From the NCBI RefSeq assembly GCF_023101345.1, contig NZ_CP095848.1:1-64000 (forward strand): a stretch of 64,000 nt of DNA, written 5' to 3'. This document shows, one piece after another, positions 8,911-16,715 of this stretch. The stretch comes from Hymenobacter sublimis. Lineage in GTDB: Bacteria > Bacteroidota > Bacteroidia > Cytophagales > Hymenobacteraceae. Each line of letters starts with the position of its first letter. Positions within the stretch are counted from its first letter, which is position 1. A model generated the notes under the pieces. That model ran no database searches and had not been told where the DNA came from. It saw nothing but the letters and a program-made list of their open reading frames with translations. The translations under genes were made by a program, and so were the position numbers.

Positions 8911-9507
8911 ATGCGCTACCTCTCCCTCGACCTGGAAACCTCCGGCGGCAAGCCCCAGCGCCATCAAGTGCTGGAGCTGGCCGCCGTGGTGGAAGACACC
9001 AAGAAGCTGCTACCCCTGGCGGAGCTGCCGGCTTTCCGGCGGGTAGTGCGCCACCCCGAGTACGTAGGCACGGCTGGCGCTTTGGCCCTGAACGCCCGTT
9101 TGCTCCAGGAGTTGGCCAATAAGGAGCCCAACCCCGAGCTGTGCACCCCCGAGGAGCTGCTCCCCCAGCTGCGCGAATTTCTGCTGGCCCATGGTTTCAA
9201 GCCCGACAAACAGAACTGCGTCACCGTGACTATGGCCGGCAAGAACATTGCCTCCTTCGACCTGGGTTTTCTGCGCGAGCTGCCTGGCTACGGTACCCTG
9301 GTGCGGGCCGAGCCAGCCATGCTGGATCCGGCGGCCTTCTACCTCAACTGGCGCAAGGACACCCGCCTGCCCACCATGCAAATCTGCAAGGCCCGCGCCG
9401 GCTTCGAGGACGATACCGTGGCCCACGAAGCCTTAGCCGACGCCCTGGACGTAGTGCAGTTGCTGCGCCCTTTCTACGAACTGCCGATGTATAAGGAGGT
9501 GAACTAG
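8911..9507 (+). CDS. DEDDh-type 3'-5' exonuclease (RNase T/DnaQ superfamily)
   Basis: A 198-residue protein. The first catalytic Asp/Glu pair is in YLSLDLETSGG (residues 4-14). The second Asp lies in NIASFDLGFLREL (about 115), and the last motif is AHEALADALDVVQLL (His/Asp at about 175-180). This is a complete set for the two-metal DEDDh nuclease fold. Such free-standing proteins act on oligoribonucleotides, DNA ends or as proofreading-like subunits; which applies here cannot be told. It is not part of a polymerase. The final codons GTG-AAC-TAG are contributed by a repeat element that starts at the 3' end of the gene. Confidence 0.83.
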   Translation: MRYLSLDLETSGGKPQRHQVLELAAVVEDTKKLLPLAELPAFRRVVRHPEYVGTAGALALNARLLQELANKEPNPELCTPEELLPQLREFLLAHGFKPDKQNCVTVTMAGKNIASFDLGFLRELPGYGTLVRAEPAMLDPAAFYLNWRKDTRLPTMQICKARAGFEDDTVAHEALADALDVVQLLRPFYELPMYKEVN

Positions 9508-9718
9508 TGGAATAGTGCATGAGTGAACTGTTCTGGCAAGGGCCCCGAAACCACTCTTTACTGACCAGCGTGCTACCCTTCTAAATGTGACAAGCCCTTA
9601 CCTCCGCGTTGGAAGTAAGGGCTTGTCAGCATTAATAGACTTGTCACGGATGAGAGGAAGGATGGCTTCGCGTTGCTCACCATGACACTTCACTCATGCA
9701 CTCATTCGCTAGTTCACC
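9498..9718. repeat. Inverted repeat pair (GGTGAACTAG family) bracketing a convergent gap
   Basis: Arms 9498-9528 and 9688-9718 are inverted copies with 26 of 31 positions identical; each begins GGTGAACTAG when read from the gene it abuts. The left arm includes the stop codon of the exonuclease gene and the right arm lies three bases from the stop of the TPM gene on the other strand. A second pair of the same family occupies 30600-30853. Confidence 0.85.
9588..9628. terminator. Stem-loop inside the convergent gap, probable terminator
   Basis: 14-bp arms (TGACAAGCCCTTAC at 9588-9601 and its complement at 9615-9628) enclose a 13-base loop. No long T-run follows, so termination would be imperfect or Rho-assisted. 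It lies between the two arms of the larger inverted repeat. Confidence 0.6.
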
Positions 9719-9720
9719 GC

Positions 9721-10557
9721 TTACCAGTCGCCGGAGGCGCCGCCGCCGCCGGAGCTACCCCCGCCGAAGCCGCCAAAACCGCCTCCTCCACCACCTCCAC
9801 CAAAGCCGCCACCGCCGCCAAACACGCCGCGGCCACCGCTGAAGTCGCCGAAGATGATGGGCGGTATCATGGCTCCACCGAAGCCGCCGCTCCGCCGGCC
9901 ACCACTGCCGCCGCCACGGTTACGAAACAGGATAAACAGAATGAGCACGGCAATAATCACCCAAAAGCCAATTCCTGAGCCGCTGGAATCATCTGAGCGA
10001 CGCGGGCGGGGCTGGGTGGTTTGGTCGGCTTTGTATTCGCCTTTGGCCAGGGCAATGAGCTGGTCCGTGGCCCGGTCTAGGCCTGCGTAGTACTGCTCTT
10101 CCTTGAAGGCCGGCACAATGGTGTTGGAGATGATGCGCTTAGCCAGCGCATCCGGAATGGCTCCTTCCAACCCGTAGCCGGTATGAATGCGGGCCTTGTG
10201 CTCCTGCTGAGCTATCAGCACCAGGATGCCGTTATTATTGCTTTTCTGCCCGATGCCCCAGGTTTGGTAAAGCTGCTGGGCGTAATCAAAGATGTCGTAG
10301 TCGCCGAGGGTAGGCACCGTCACAACGGCAATCTGCGACGAGGTGGAGTCGTTGTAGGCTACCAGTTTTTGCTCCAGGCGCTGCACTTCCTCCGGGCGCA
10401 TCATGCCCGCCAAATCATTGACCAGGCGGGGCGGGGAAGGGCGAGGCGGAACATTTTGCGCCAGGCCAGTGAGGTGGGTCAGCGCCAGTAGCAGGCTAAG
10501 CAGCCAGAGGCGGAGCGTAGGCATGGGGTAGTAAAAAGAAGGTAGCATCGACCTCAT
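9721..10557 (-). CDS. TPM-domain membrane protein (YgcG-like) with Gly-rich tail
   Basis: A 278-residue protein with a signal peptide ending near LTGLAQ. A periplasmic TPM domain follows at about residues 40-190 (VNDLAGMMRPEEVQRLEQKL, SSQIAVVTVPTLGDYDIFDYA, WGIGQKSNNNGILVLIA). One membrane helix (GFWVIIAVLILFILF, about 205-225) leads to a Gly/Phe-rich cytoplasmic tail (GGGGFGGGGG). The family is found with LemA proteins; function is undefined, with envelope-stress or complex-assembly roles proposed. The ATG at 10557 overlaps the stop of the upstream gene as ATGA, suggesting translational coupling. An ATG at 10524 would give a shorter signal peptide. Confidence 0.87.
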   Translation of the reverse strand: MRSMLPSFYYPMPTLRLWLLSLLLALTHLTGLAQNVPPRPSPPRLVNDLAGMMRPEEVQRLEQKLVAYNDSTSSQIAVVTVPTLGDYDIFDYAQQLYQTWGIGQKSNNNGILVLIAQQEHKARIHTGYGLEGAIPDALAKRIISNTIVPAFKEEQYYAGLDRATDQLIALAKGEYKADQTTQPRPRRSDDSSGSGIGFWVIIAVLILFILFRNRGGGSGGRRSGGFGGAMIPPIIFGDFSGGRGVFGGGGGFGGGGGGGGFGGFGGGSSGGGGASGDW

Positions 10558-11009
10558 GCGCGCGGGGGCGGAGTGCCGCCAAACGAGATGGAGTCGTCGA
10601 GTTCGTTTTGGTCGGTGGCGGCATTATAGGGGAAGTAGCGGCGGAGTTGTTCTCCTACCAGCTGGATACCCTGTTCCAGGCCCGCCACGTATTTCTCGGT
10701 TCGGAAGTGTTGTAACACGTTTTCCTTGGCCATTTCCCAGAAATCGTCGGGTACGGCTGCGTTGATGCCCGCGTCGCCGATGATGGCGAATTGCCGGCTG
10801 TGCCAGGCCAGGTAAAACAGCACCCCGTTGCGCTGAGCCGTGCGGTGCATGCCCAATTCAGCAAATACCTGCGCGGCTCGGTCGAGGGGTTCGGGGGTAG
10901 GGCAGGTGTCTTCCAGGTGCACCCGGATTTCGCCGGAGGTGCGCAGCTCCGCCTGCCGGATGGCAGCTACCAGGGCGGCTTCCTGCTCGGGGGTGAGAGG
11001 ATTGGTCAT
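10554..11009 (-). CDS. TPM-domain protein, second copy
   Basis: A 151-residue protein without an obvious signal peptide. The TPM pattern is clear: LTPEQEAALVAAIRQAELRTSGEIRVHLED, a central NGVLFYLAWHSRQFAIIGDAGIN and a C-terminal helix with YVAGLEQGIQLVGEQL. It sits between the LemA gene and the longer TPM protein and shares four bases (ATGA) with the latter. LemA plus a short and a long TPM protein is a common Bacteroidota gene set. It may be the cytosolic or peripheral partner of the membrane-anchored copy. Confidence 0.87.
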   Translation of the reverse strand: MTNPLTPEQEAALVAAIRQAELRTSGEIRVHLEDTCPTPEPLDRAAQVFAELGMHRTAQRNGVLFYLAWHSRQFAIIGDAGINAAVPDDFWEMAKENVLQHFRTEKYVAGLEQGIQLVGEQLRRYFPYNAATDQNELDDSISFGGTPPPRA

Positions 11010-11017
11010 GAGATGAT

Positions 11018-11108
11018 AGGGTCTTGGGGTCTTAAAGGCTTGGGGCTTGGTTTCGTCCGGCGTAATTCAGCCAGAACAGTACCCAAGCCTCCAAAGCCCT
11101 AAGACCCT
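11018..11108. repeat. Imperfect 27-bp inverted repeat between lemA-like and TPM genes
   Basis: Arms 11018-11044 and 11082-11108 are inverted copies built on AGGGTCTTnGGG and AGGCTTGGG. They fill the gap between two co-directional minus-strand genes. The transcript would fold into a long hairpin between the cistrons, which could set their relative expression or protect the upstream message. Confidence 0.75.
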
Positions 11109-11117
11109 AACCTCTAA

Positions 11118-11696
11118 TTAAAACTGAACGGTAGGTGCTTTCTGCGAGGCAGCATCGGCCTCGAAGTAAGGCTTCTCCTTGAAGCCGAACATGCCGGCAA
11201 ACAGGTTATTCGGGAAGCTCTTTACGTACCCGTTGTAGTCGTTGGTGACCGTGTTGAACTTGTTGCGCTCCACGTTGATGCGGTTTTCCGTGCCCTCAAT
11301 CTGGGCTTGCAACTCCTGGAAGTTGGCGTTGGCTTTCAGCTCGGGGTAGTTTTCCGACACGGCCAGCAGGCGGCCCAGCCCACTGCTCAGCTGGCTCTGA
11401 GCTTCCTGGAAGCGCTGAATATTTTCGGGCGTCAGCTGATCGGCATTCAGTTGCACGCTCGACGCCTTGGCACGGGCATTTACTACATCGGTCAAAGTCG
11501 ACTTTTCAAAATTGGCGGCGCCTTTCACGGTGTTCACCAAGTTCGGAATCAGGTCAGAGCGGCGCTGGTAGGCGCTTTGTACGTTGGCCCACTGGGCTTT
11601 CACAGCCTGATCCTTGGATACCATGGAGTTATAGCCGCACGAGGACTGCGAGAGCAGCAGTACGAGGCCAGCAAAATAGAGCAGAAAGCGTTTCAT
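11118..11696 (-). CDS. LemA-family lipoprotein
   Basis: A 192-residue protein. MKRFLLYFAGLVLLLSQSSC is a lipoprotein-type signal. The LemA signature follows: VSKDQAVKAQWANVQSAYQRRSDLIPNLVNTVKGAA and the late FNTVTNDYNGYVKSFPNNLFAGMFGFKEKPYFEA. LemA proteins are helical bundles with the bulk outside the cytoplasm; their molecular role is unsettled. It is first in an operon with two TPM-domain proteins. The promoter was not identified with confidence. Confidence 0.93.
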   Translation of the reverse strand: MKRFLLYFAGLVLLLSQSSCGYNSMVSKDQAVKAQWANVQSAYQRRSDLIPNLVNTVKGAANFEKSTLTDVVNARAKASSVQLNADQLTPENIQRFQEAQSQLSSGLGRLLAVSENYPELKANANFQELQAQIEGTENRINVERNKFNTVTNDYNGYVKSFPNNLFAGMFGFKEKPYFEADAASQKAPTVQF

Positions 11697-11920
11697 GATT
11701 GGTTGGGAGAGGTGAAAAAATAAGGGAGTAAGGGTGTGAAAGAGGCCAGGGGAAAAGCAGGGCGGGAGTATTACAGGTATTTCCGAAACCTATTTCGCCT
11801 TTCCACGCTTCACCTTTTCATCGCAGCAAAGTACGAATTCAAGCCAGTGCGGTTGTGATAGGTGCTGCTCCGGGTTCATTCCGTATTTTGCGCTTCGGTG
11901 CTTCCCGATTTCTCTCTCGC

Positions 11921-12922
11921 ATGAAAGCAGTTATTCCCGTAGCCGGTATTGGCTCTCGTTTACGCCCCCACACGCACACCCAGCCCAAAACGCTGGTGCC
12001 AGTAGCGGGCAATACCATTCTGGGTCACATCATCGACCGGCTGGTGGAGGCTGGCGTGCAGGAGTTCGTTTTTATCATCGGCTACCTTGGTGAGAAAGTG
12101 GAAAGCTACGTGCGCCGCCAGTATCCGCAGTTGCGCACGTCCTTTGTAGTGCAGGAGCCGCGCGAAGGCATTGCCCATGCCCTGTGGCTGGCCCGCGACC
12201 AGTTTCGCTACGAGGCGGATGGCATTCTTATTTTGCTCGGCGACACCATTGTCGACATTGACCTGCCCGAGATGATGCGGACGCCAGGCAACGTGCTGGC
12301 CGTGAAAGAAGTAAAGACGCCCTCCTTGTTTGGCTTGGTGGAAACTGGGGCCAGCGGCCGCGTCACGAAAGTGGTAGAGAAGCCCCGCATTCCAAAGTCG
12401 AACTACGCCCTAGTTGGCCTGTACAAGATTGCCAACCCCGACTGGCTGGCCTCGGCCCTGGAGCGCATCATTGATCAGGACCAGCGTACCCACGGCGAGT
12501 TCCAACTCACGGATGCCCTAATGCTCATGATTCAGGACGGGGCCGAAATGGTGACTACCTCCGTAGATAACTGGTTTGACTGCGGCCGTAAGGACAGTCT
12601 GCTCGAAGCCAATGCCCGCCTGCTTAACCGCACCGAGTTCCTCAAGCGCCGCGACTACCCCGAGTTTCCCGATACCATCATCATCCCGCCCGTTAGCATC
12701 GGCAAAGACTGTCAGATCAGTGGCTCCATTATCGGCCCCAACGTGGCCATCGGCGACCGAACCATTGTCAAGAACACGATTCTGAGCGAGTCCATTATTG
12801 GCTCCTATTCGGAGTTGCGCTCTGCCGTTATGCACGACTGCATTGTCGGCTCCGACGCCCTGTTCAAAGGCACCCGCCACAGCCTCAATATCGGCGACAA
12901 CACCGAAATTGACTATAGCTAA
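11921..12922 (+). CDS. Sugar-1-phosphate nucleotidyltransferase with left-handed beta-helix tail
   Basis: A 333-residue enzyme. The start of the fold, MKAVIPVAGIGSRLRPHTHT followed by QPKTLVPVAG, is the nucleotide-binding signature (G-x-G-x-R, and the PK pair) of the RmlA/GlmU-type transferases. LILLGDTIVD gives the metal-binding Asp, and GEFQLTDAL and DNWFDCGRKDSLLEAN shape the sugar site. The last ~90 residues are hexapeptide repeats (IGPNVAIGDRTIVKNTIL, ISGSIIGPNV). It makes an NDP-sugar for polysaccharide or glycoconjugate synthesis; dTTP or GTP/CTP preference cannot be decided. The ATG at 11921 is chosen because it opens the fold; 22 upstream codons in frame are unlike the family. Confidence 0.87.
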   Translation: MKAVIPVAGIGSRLRPHTHTQPKTLVPVAGNTILGHIIDRLVEAGVQEFVFIIGYLGEKVESYVRRQYPQLRTSFVVQEPREGIAHALWLARDQFRYEADGILILLGDTIVDIDLPEMMRTPGNVLAVKEVKTPSLFGLVETGASGRVTKVVEKPRIPKSNYALVGLYKIANPDWLASALERIIDQDQRTHGEFQLTDALMLMIQDGAEMVTTSVDNWFDCGRKDSLLEANARLLNRTEFLKRRDYPEFPDTIIIPPVSIGKDCQISGSIIGPNVAIGDRTIVKNTILSESIIGSYSELRSAVMHDCIVGSDALFKGTRHSLNIGDNTEIDYS

Positions 12923-12930
12923 GCGGTGGT

Positions 12931-13030
12931 ATGGTGAACTAGTAAACTAATGAGTTGACGTGCTGACGGCGCAAGTGGCGCAGTTTGGCGTCGTCAAAAC
13001 AGCAAAATCAGCACTTCGCCACTTCACCAT
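12931..13030. repeat. Degenerate GGTGAACTAG-type inverted repeat
   Basis: A left arm starting ATGGTGAACTAG (12931) and a right arm ending CACTTCACCAT (13030) with a shared GTGCTGA/TCAGCAC block. The match is partial, unlike the clean pairs at 9498-9718 and 30600-30853. It lies just before the VWA-lipoprotein gene. Confidence 0.45.
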
Positions 13031-13067
13031 GTATCCGGCACGGGCAGATTGTCGTTACTTTAGCCCG

Positions 13068-14435
13068 ATGCGCCACCTGACTTCCTTTTCCCGCCTGTTG
13101 CCCGCTCTTGGGCTTGTCTTACTACTACTGCCCGGCTGCTACTCCCGCTCCGATATAAAAACGGAAGAAGGGGCCGCGAAGGAAGCTCCCACGGACGTAG
13201 CCCCAACGGAAGTGCCCGGGGCCGTGCCAGTCAGGACCCCGGAGCCGGCGGTAGCCGCTGCGGCCACTGCGCAGCCTTTGCAGGCCGTGAATGTGTTTCT
13301 GGAAGTATCAGGCTCCATGGAAGGGTTTATGCCTAAAACCGGGGCCAGTGGCGAGAATACCAAGTTTCAGCAGCACGTAGCGCAGTTTCTCTCAGAAGTA
13401 AACCGCACCTCGGCCGCCCGACAGAAAACGTTCTACCGCATCAAGGAGCGCCCCTATAAAGATTCCTATCAGGGCATATCGACCACCGTGCGCAGCGGTA
13501 TTCAACAGCCTGCCAAGAGCACTGATATTCCCTCGGTGCTGGATACGCTGATGAGCAACTACTACCAGCCTGGTAGCGTGAGCGTCCTGATTTCGGACTT
13601 TATTTATTCGCCGAAAAACGCCGGCGCCATTCCTTACATCAAAACCGACATTACCGACGCGTTAACCCGTAGTGGCAGCCGCCCCGAAATGGCAGTGTCG
13701 GTGTACGGCTACACGTCGGATTTTCGCGGTACCTACTACCCGGCGCTGGTAGCTTCGGGCAAGAAAACCAACTGCTGCGACACAGAAATTCCCTACTACA
13801 TCTGGGTGGTAGGCCCCGCCGATGCGGTCCGGAAGTTTGACCAGTCTTTGTTGGAGCAACAGCCCAGCAAACAGGCACACTTCGGGGTTACCTACCCCCA
13901 GCCGAACTACTCCTTGCTCAGCAAGTTTCAGAACAAAGGCAGCTGGTACTACGGCGACGCGGGCGCCAGTAAGCGTAACGCCGAGAGCTACCGGGTAGTA
14001 GCCGTTAGCGAAGCCTCGGCCCAGCAGCCCGTGGAGTTTGTGGTCGGAATGGACTTGACGACGTTGCCCGGCCAGTACCGCGACCTATCCTACCTCAAGC
14101 AAAACCTGAAGCTACAAGGTGTGGATACTGATGCCAAGCTACTAGATGTGACGGCGGCCACCAGCCAAACCAAGGCCAGCAGCGGCCCAGAAAGCAAGTT
14201 CACCCACTTTGCCAAGGTGCGCCTGACTACCCCGCCCAAAGCTGCCCGCCCGCTGGTGCTCAAGCTCCAGGACCAGCGCCCCGCCTGGGTAGCCCAGTGG
14301 ACTACCAAGAACGATGCGACGCCCGCACCCAGAACCTTTGCGCTAAGTTCCCTACTCGATGGGCTGGAAGCGCAGAGCGGCGCGGAAAAAAAGTCAATTT
14401 TTGAGTTGCCATTGACCTTACAGCCAGGCGAATAA
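13068..14435 (+). CDS. VWA-like lipoprotein, first gene of the cytoskeleton/motor island
   Basis: A 455-residue predicted lipoprotein (LVLLLLPGC, Cys24) with a Pro/Ala/Thr-rich linker to about residue 72. It then has a von Willebrand A-like domain: NVFLEVSGSMEGF at 75-87, STDIPSVLDTL at ~151-161 and VSVLISDFIY at 171-180. These correspond to the three MIDAS motifs, but the first is E-x-S-x-S, not D-x-S-x-S (Glu79). A second half (about 210-455) is beta-rich and unrecognised, with a Cys-Cys pair (KTNCCDTE). As a lipoprotein it faces the periplasm. It is followed by co-directional genes for a membrane protein, a tubulin-like protein and an Hsp70-like protein. The ATG at 13068 gives the signal peptide; the frame is open further upstream. 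Confidence 0.72.
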   Translation: MRHLTSFSRLLPALGLVLLLLPGCYSRSDIKTEEGAAKEAPTDVAPTEVPGAVPVRTPEPAVAAAATAQPLQAVNVFLEVSGSMEGFMPKTGASGENTKFQQHVAQFLSEVNRTSAARQKTFYRIKERPYKDSYQGISTTVRSGIQQPAKSTDIPSVLDTLMSNYYQPGSVSVLISDFIYSPKNAGAIPYIKTDITDALTRSGSRPEMAVSVYGYTSDFRGTYYPALVASGKKTNCCDTEIPYYIWVVGPADAVRKFDQSLLEQQPSKQAHFGVTYPQPNYSLLSKFQNKGSWYYGDAGASKRNAESYRVVAVSEASAQQPVEFVVGMDLTTLPGQYRDLSYLKQNLKLQGVDTDAKLLDVTAATSQTKASSGPESKFTHFAKVRLTTPPKAARPLVLKLQDQRPAWVAQWTTKNDATPAPRTFALSSLLDGLEAQSGAEKKSIFELPLTLQPGE

Positions 14436-14612
14436 CGCCACAGGAGCTTTCAACCATCCGGCGCAGCCCGCCCACAGCAGCGCAATTGGAATGGTTTTCG
14501 TTCATTAACGAATCTGAATGCCGTAGTATCTGAGCTGCGGCCGTGCTTACAATTTCGTTCCGTCCCTATCGTTCAACGAACTGCCAACGGCTAGTTGGCC
14601 CTTCTCCCTTCC

Positions 14613-15005
14613 ATGAAAGCACTGTTCCGCTCCATCTACGAACTCATCGGCGCCCCCCAGCCACCCGCCGATACCCCCGTGTACCGCGACGTCGTATTCC
14701 CTAACATTGGTCTGCTGAACATTGGTATTTCGCTGGCCCTAGTAGTTATCTTCTACTATGTCATCAACCGGATGATGGGGGTAGCCACCTTTAACAAGGG
14801 TCGGCATTGGGCTATTTTCCTAGTGCTCAATGCCCTGATTGCTTTCGGAATTGCTATTAGCCAGGCCCACGCCCAACAGGTTACGGACCATAGCTACATC
14901 TACTGGCTGGCTACCTGGAACGCCATCCTCGGCCTAATCTGGTTTTTCCTTTTCTCCTTGATTCTACGGAAGGGTTCTACCAACGCCAGCACGACACCTT
15001 TTTAA
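14613..15005 (+). CDS. Small three-helix inner-membrane protein of the island
   Basis: A 130-residue protein that I do not recognise. After an amphipathic N-terminus (MKALFRSIYELIGAPQPPAD) there are three clear hydrophobic segments: IGLLNIGISLALVVIFYYVI (~37-57), WAIFLVLNALIAFGIAISQA (~71-91) and IYWLATWNAILGLIWFFLF (~99-119). A basic loop (RMMGVATFNKGRH) separates the first two. It lies between the VWA lipoprotein and the tubulin-like gene and would be a natural membrane anchor for the cytosolic components. The ATG at 14613 is preferred to a TTG six codons upstream. Confidence 0.7.
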   Translation: MKALFRSIYELIGAPQPPADTPVYRDVVFPNIGLLNIGISLALVVIFYYVINRMMGVATFNKGRHWAIFLVLNALIAFGIAISQAHAQQVTDHSYIYWLATWNAILGLIWFFLFSLILRKGSTNASTTPF

Positions 15006-15010
15006 ATTTA

Positions 15011-15104
15011 GAAGTGAGAATGGAGAGCCTAGAGCTTAGAATCGTTAGGATATCAGTCTAAATGTCCGAAAGACTCTCAGCTCTCAGCTCTCAGTTCTCA
15101 GCTC
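15011..15104. repeat. Inverted repeat of CTCTCAG-type short units
   Basis: Arms 15011-15043 and 15072-15104 are imperfect inverted copies (25 of 33 positions). The right arm is itself a tandem of CTCTCAGCT units. It fills the gap between the small membrane protein and the tubulin-like gene, ending 13 bases before the next ATG. Confidence 0.7.
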
Positions 15105-15116
15105 CTCCTTCCCAAC

Positions 15117-16565
15117 ATGGCTAAACTCTTTTTATTCGGTATTGGCGGCACGGGTTCGCGCGTGATTCGCTCGCTTACCATGCTGTTGGCCGCGGGCGTC
15201 GATCTGCCCAACTGCGACCGGGTAGTGCCCATCATCATCGACCCCGACGCCCACAACGGCGACATGAACCGCACGGTGCAGTTGCTGCAGAGCTACCAGC
15301 AGATTTACAAGCGCCTCGGTCCGCGGGAAGAAGGCTTCTTTAAAACCGATATCAGCACCCTGAGCGGCATTTCGCAGGATGTAAACGGCTCGGTGAAGGA
15401 TACGTTCATCTTCGACTTCGGCGGCATCAACCAAAGTTTCCGGCAATACCTGAGCTATGACGGCCTATCGGTTGACTCCAAGGGCCTCGTGGATTTGCTC
15501 TTCACCCAGGACAACCTGGAAAGCCCCCTGACCATTGGCTTCCGCGGCTCCCCGAACGTAGGCAGTATTGTGCTGAATAAGCTGGTGGAAAGCCCCGAAA
15601 TGCGGTTTTTTGCCGACAACTTCCAGGATGGCGACCGGGTGTTCTTTGTGTCGAGCATCTTCGGCGGGACGGGCGCGGCGGGCTTCCCGCTCATGCTCAA
15701 GAACCTGAAGGACACCAACACGCGCCTCAGCAACGCCCGTTACCTGCGCGACGCGCCTACCGGCGCCGTGACGGTGATGCCCTACTTCGCCCTCCAGAGC
15801 GAAGACAACGCCGTCATCGACTCCAACAACTTCCTGACGAAAACCAAGGCGGCGCTCAGCTACTACGAGCACAACCTCCAGGGCCTCGACGCGCTGTACT
15901 ACCTCGCCGACACCCCTGATACGCCCTACGAAAACCAGCCCGGCGGCACCCAGCAGAAAAACAAAGCCCACGTAATCGAGCTGCTGGCGGCCCTGAGCAT
16001 CGTGGACTTCATGCGCTACTCGCCCACGGAGTTGCGCACCGGCGGCCCGCACTTCCACGAGTACGGCTTGCAGGCCGATGCGCCAGAAATTCAGTTTAGC
16101 CACCTGCCCGATGAGTCGCGCGAAATCATTGCCAAGCAGCTCACGCAGTTTTTGTACTTCACGCGCTACCACAAGCAACACCTACCCACCGACAAAGCGC
16201 CCTACGCCGACAACCTGAAGCTGGACTACGCCATGCGCAACGAGCCCATCTTTCGGGAGTTGAACACCTTTCTGCACGGCCAAGACCTGGGCGCCGACCA
16301 GTGGCTAGTAGAACTGGCCCAAAACCGCCGTTCCTTCCGTCCCTTCGACCTGCAGACCGACGACTTCAACGCCATGATTCTGGGTAAACCCGTCGAAAAG
16401 AAGTGGAACGACTTCTTTAACAAAGGCCTCAGCCACAACTACCTCCTCGACAACCTCAACAAAACCGAGAAGTCCATCCAAGAACCCGACAGTTTCCGCA
16501 AGATGCTGGAGCTGTTCTATGAGGTGACTGACAAGGCGTTTGAGGAGAAGGTAAAGGTGGTGTGA
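15117..16565 (+). CDS. Tubulin/FtsZ-like protein
   Basis: A 482-residue cytosolic protein. The N-terminus LFLFGIGGTGSRVIRSL (residues 4-20) matches the first nucleotide-binding loop of FtsZ/tubulins. IIDPDAHNGDMNRT (~41-54) resembles the next loop (NTDAQ in FtsZ). VSSIFGGTGAAGFPLML (~179-195) is the glycine-rich GGGTGTG signature loop. These identify a GTP-binding protein of the tubulin superfamily, closest in style to the divergent 'tubulin-like' families rather than to FtsZ itself. Whether it polymerises cannot be seen. A comparative-genomic proposal I recall (Makarova and Koonin, 2010) placed divergent FtsZ-like proteins with VWA and OmpA-type proteins in a membrane-remodelling system. This neighbourhood fits that picture. 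Confidence 0.75.
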   Translation: MAKLFLFGIGGTGSRVIRSLTMLLAAGVDLPNCDRVVPIIIDPDAHNGDMNRTVQLLQSYQQIYKRLGPREEGFFKTDISTLSGISQDVNGSVKDTFIFDFGGINQSFRQYLSYDGLSVDSKGLVDLLFTQDNLESPLTIGFRGSPNVGSIVLNKLVESPEMRFFADNFQDGDRVFFVSSIFGGTGAAGFPLMLKNLKDTNTRLSNARYLRDAPTGAVTVMPYFALQSEDNAVIDSNNFLTKTKAALSYYEHNLQGLDALYYLADTPDTPYENQPGGTQQKNKAHVIELLAALSIVDFMRYSPTELRTGGPHFHEYGLQADAPEIQFSHLPDESREIIAKQLTQFLYFTRYHKQHLPTDKAPYADNLKLDYAMRNEPIFRELNTFLHGQDLGADQWLVELAQNRRSFRPFDLQTDDFNAMILGKPVEKKWNDFFNKGLSHNYLLDNLNKTEKSIQEPDSFRKMLELFYEVTDKAFEEKVKVV

Positions 16566-16710
16566 CCCCACCCCCGGCCCCCTCCCCGGTGGGGAGGGGC
16601 TTTAGTCTTAGTTTTCTAGTTGTAGTTTCTAGCAGTAAAACGCCCCGTACAACCTCCCATAGTCGTCTGGCACCCCCTCCCCACCGGTGAGGGGGCCGGG
16701 GGGTGGGGTC
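16564..16710. repeat. GC-rich inverted repeat between the tubulin-like and Hsp70-like genes
   Basis: Arms 16564-16600 and 16671-16710 are inverted copies of a block beginning GACCCCACCCCC and containing CCGGTGGGGAGGGG, with one mismatch and small indels. The left arm overlaps the TGA stop of the tubulin-like gene and the right arm ends 5 bases before the next start. The mRNA would form a very stable hairpin right at the ribosome-binding region of the Hsp70-like gene. Confidence 0.85.
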
Positions 16711-16715
16711 CCGAT

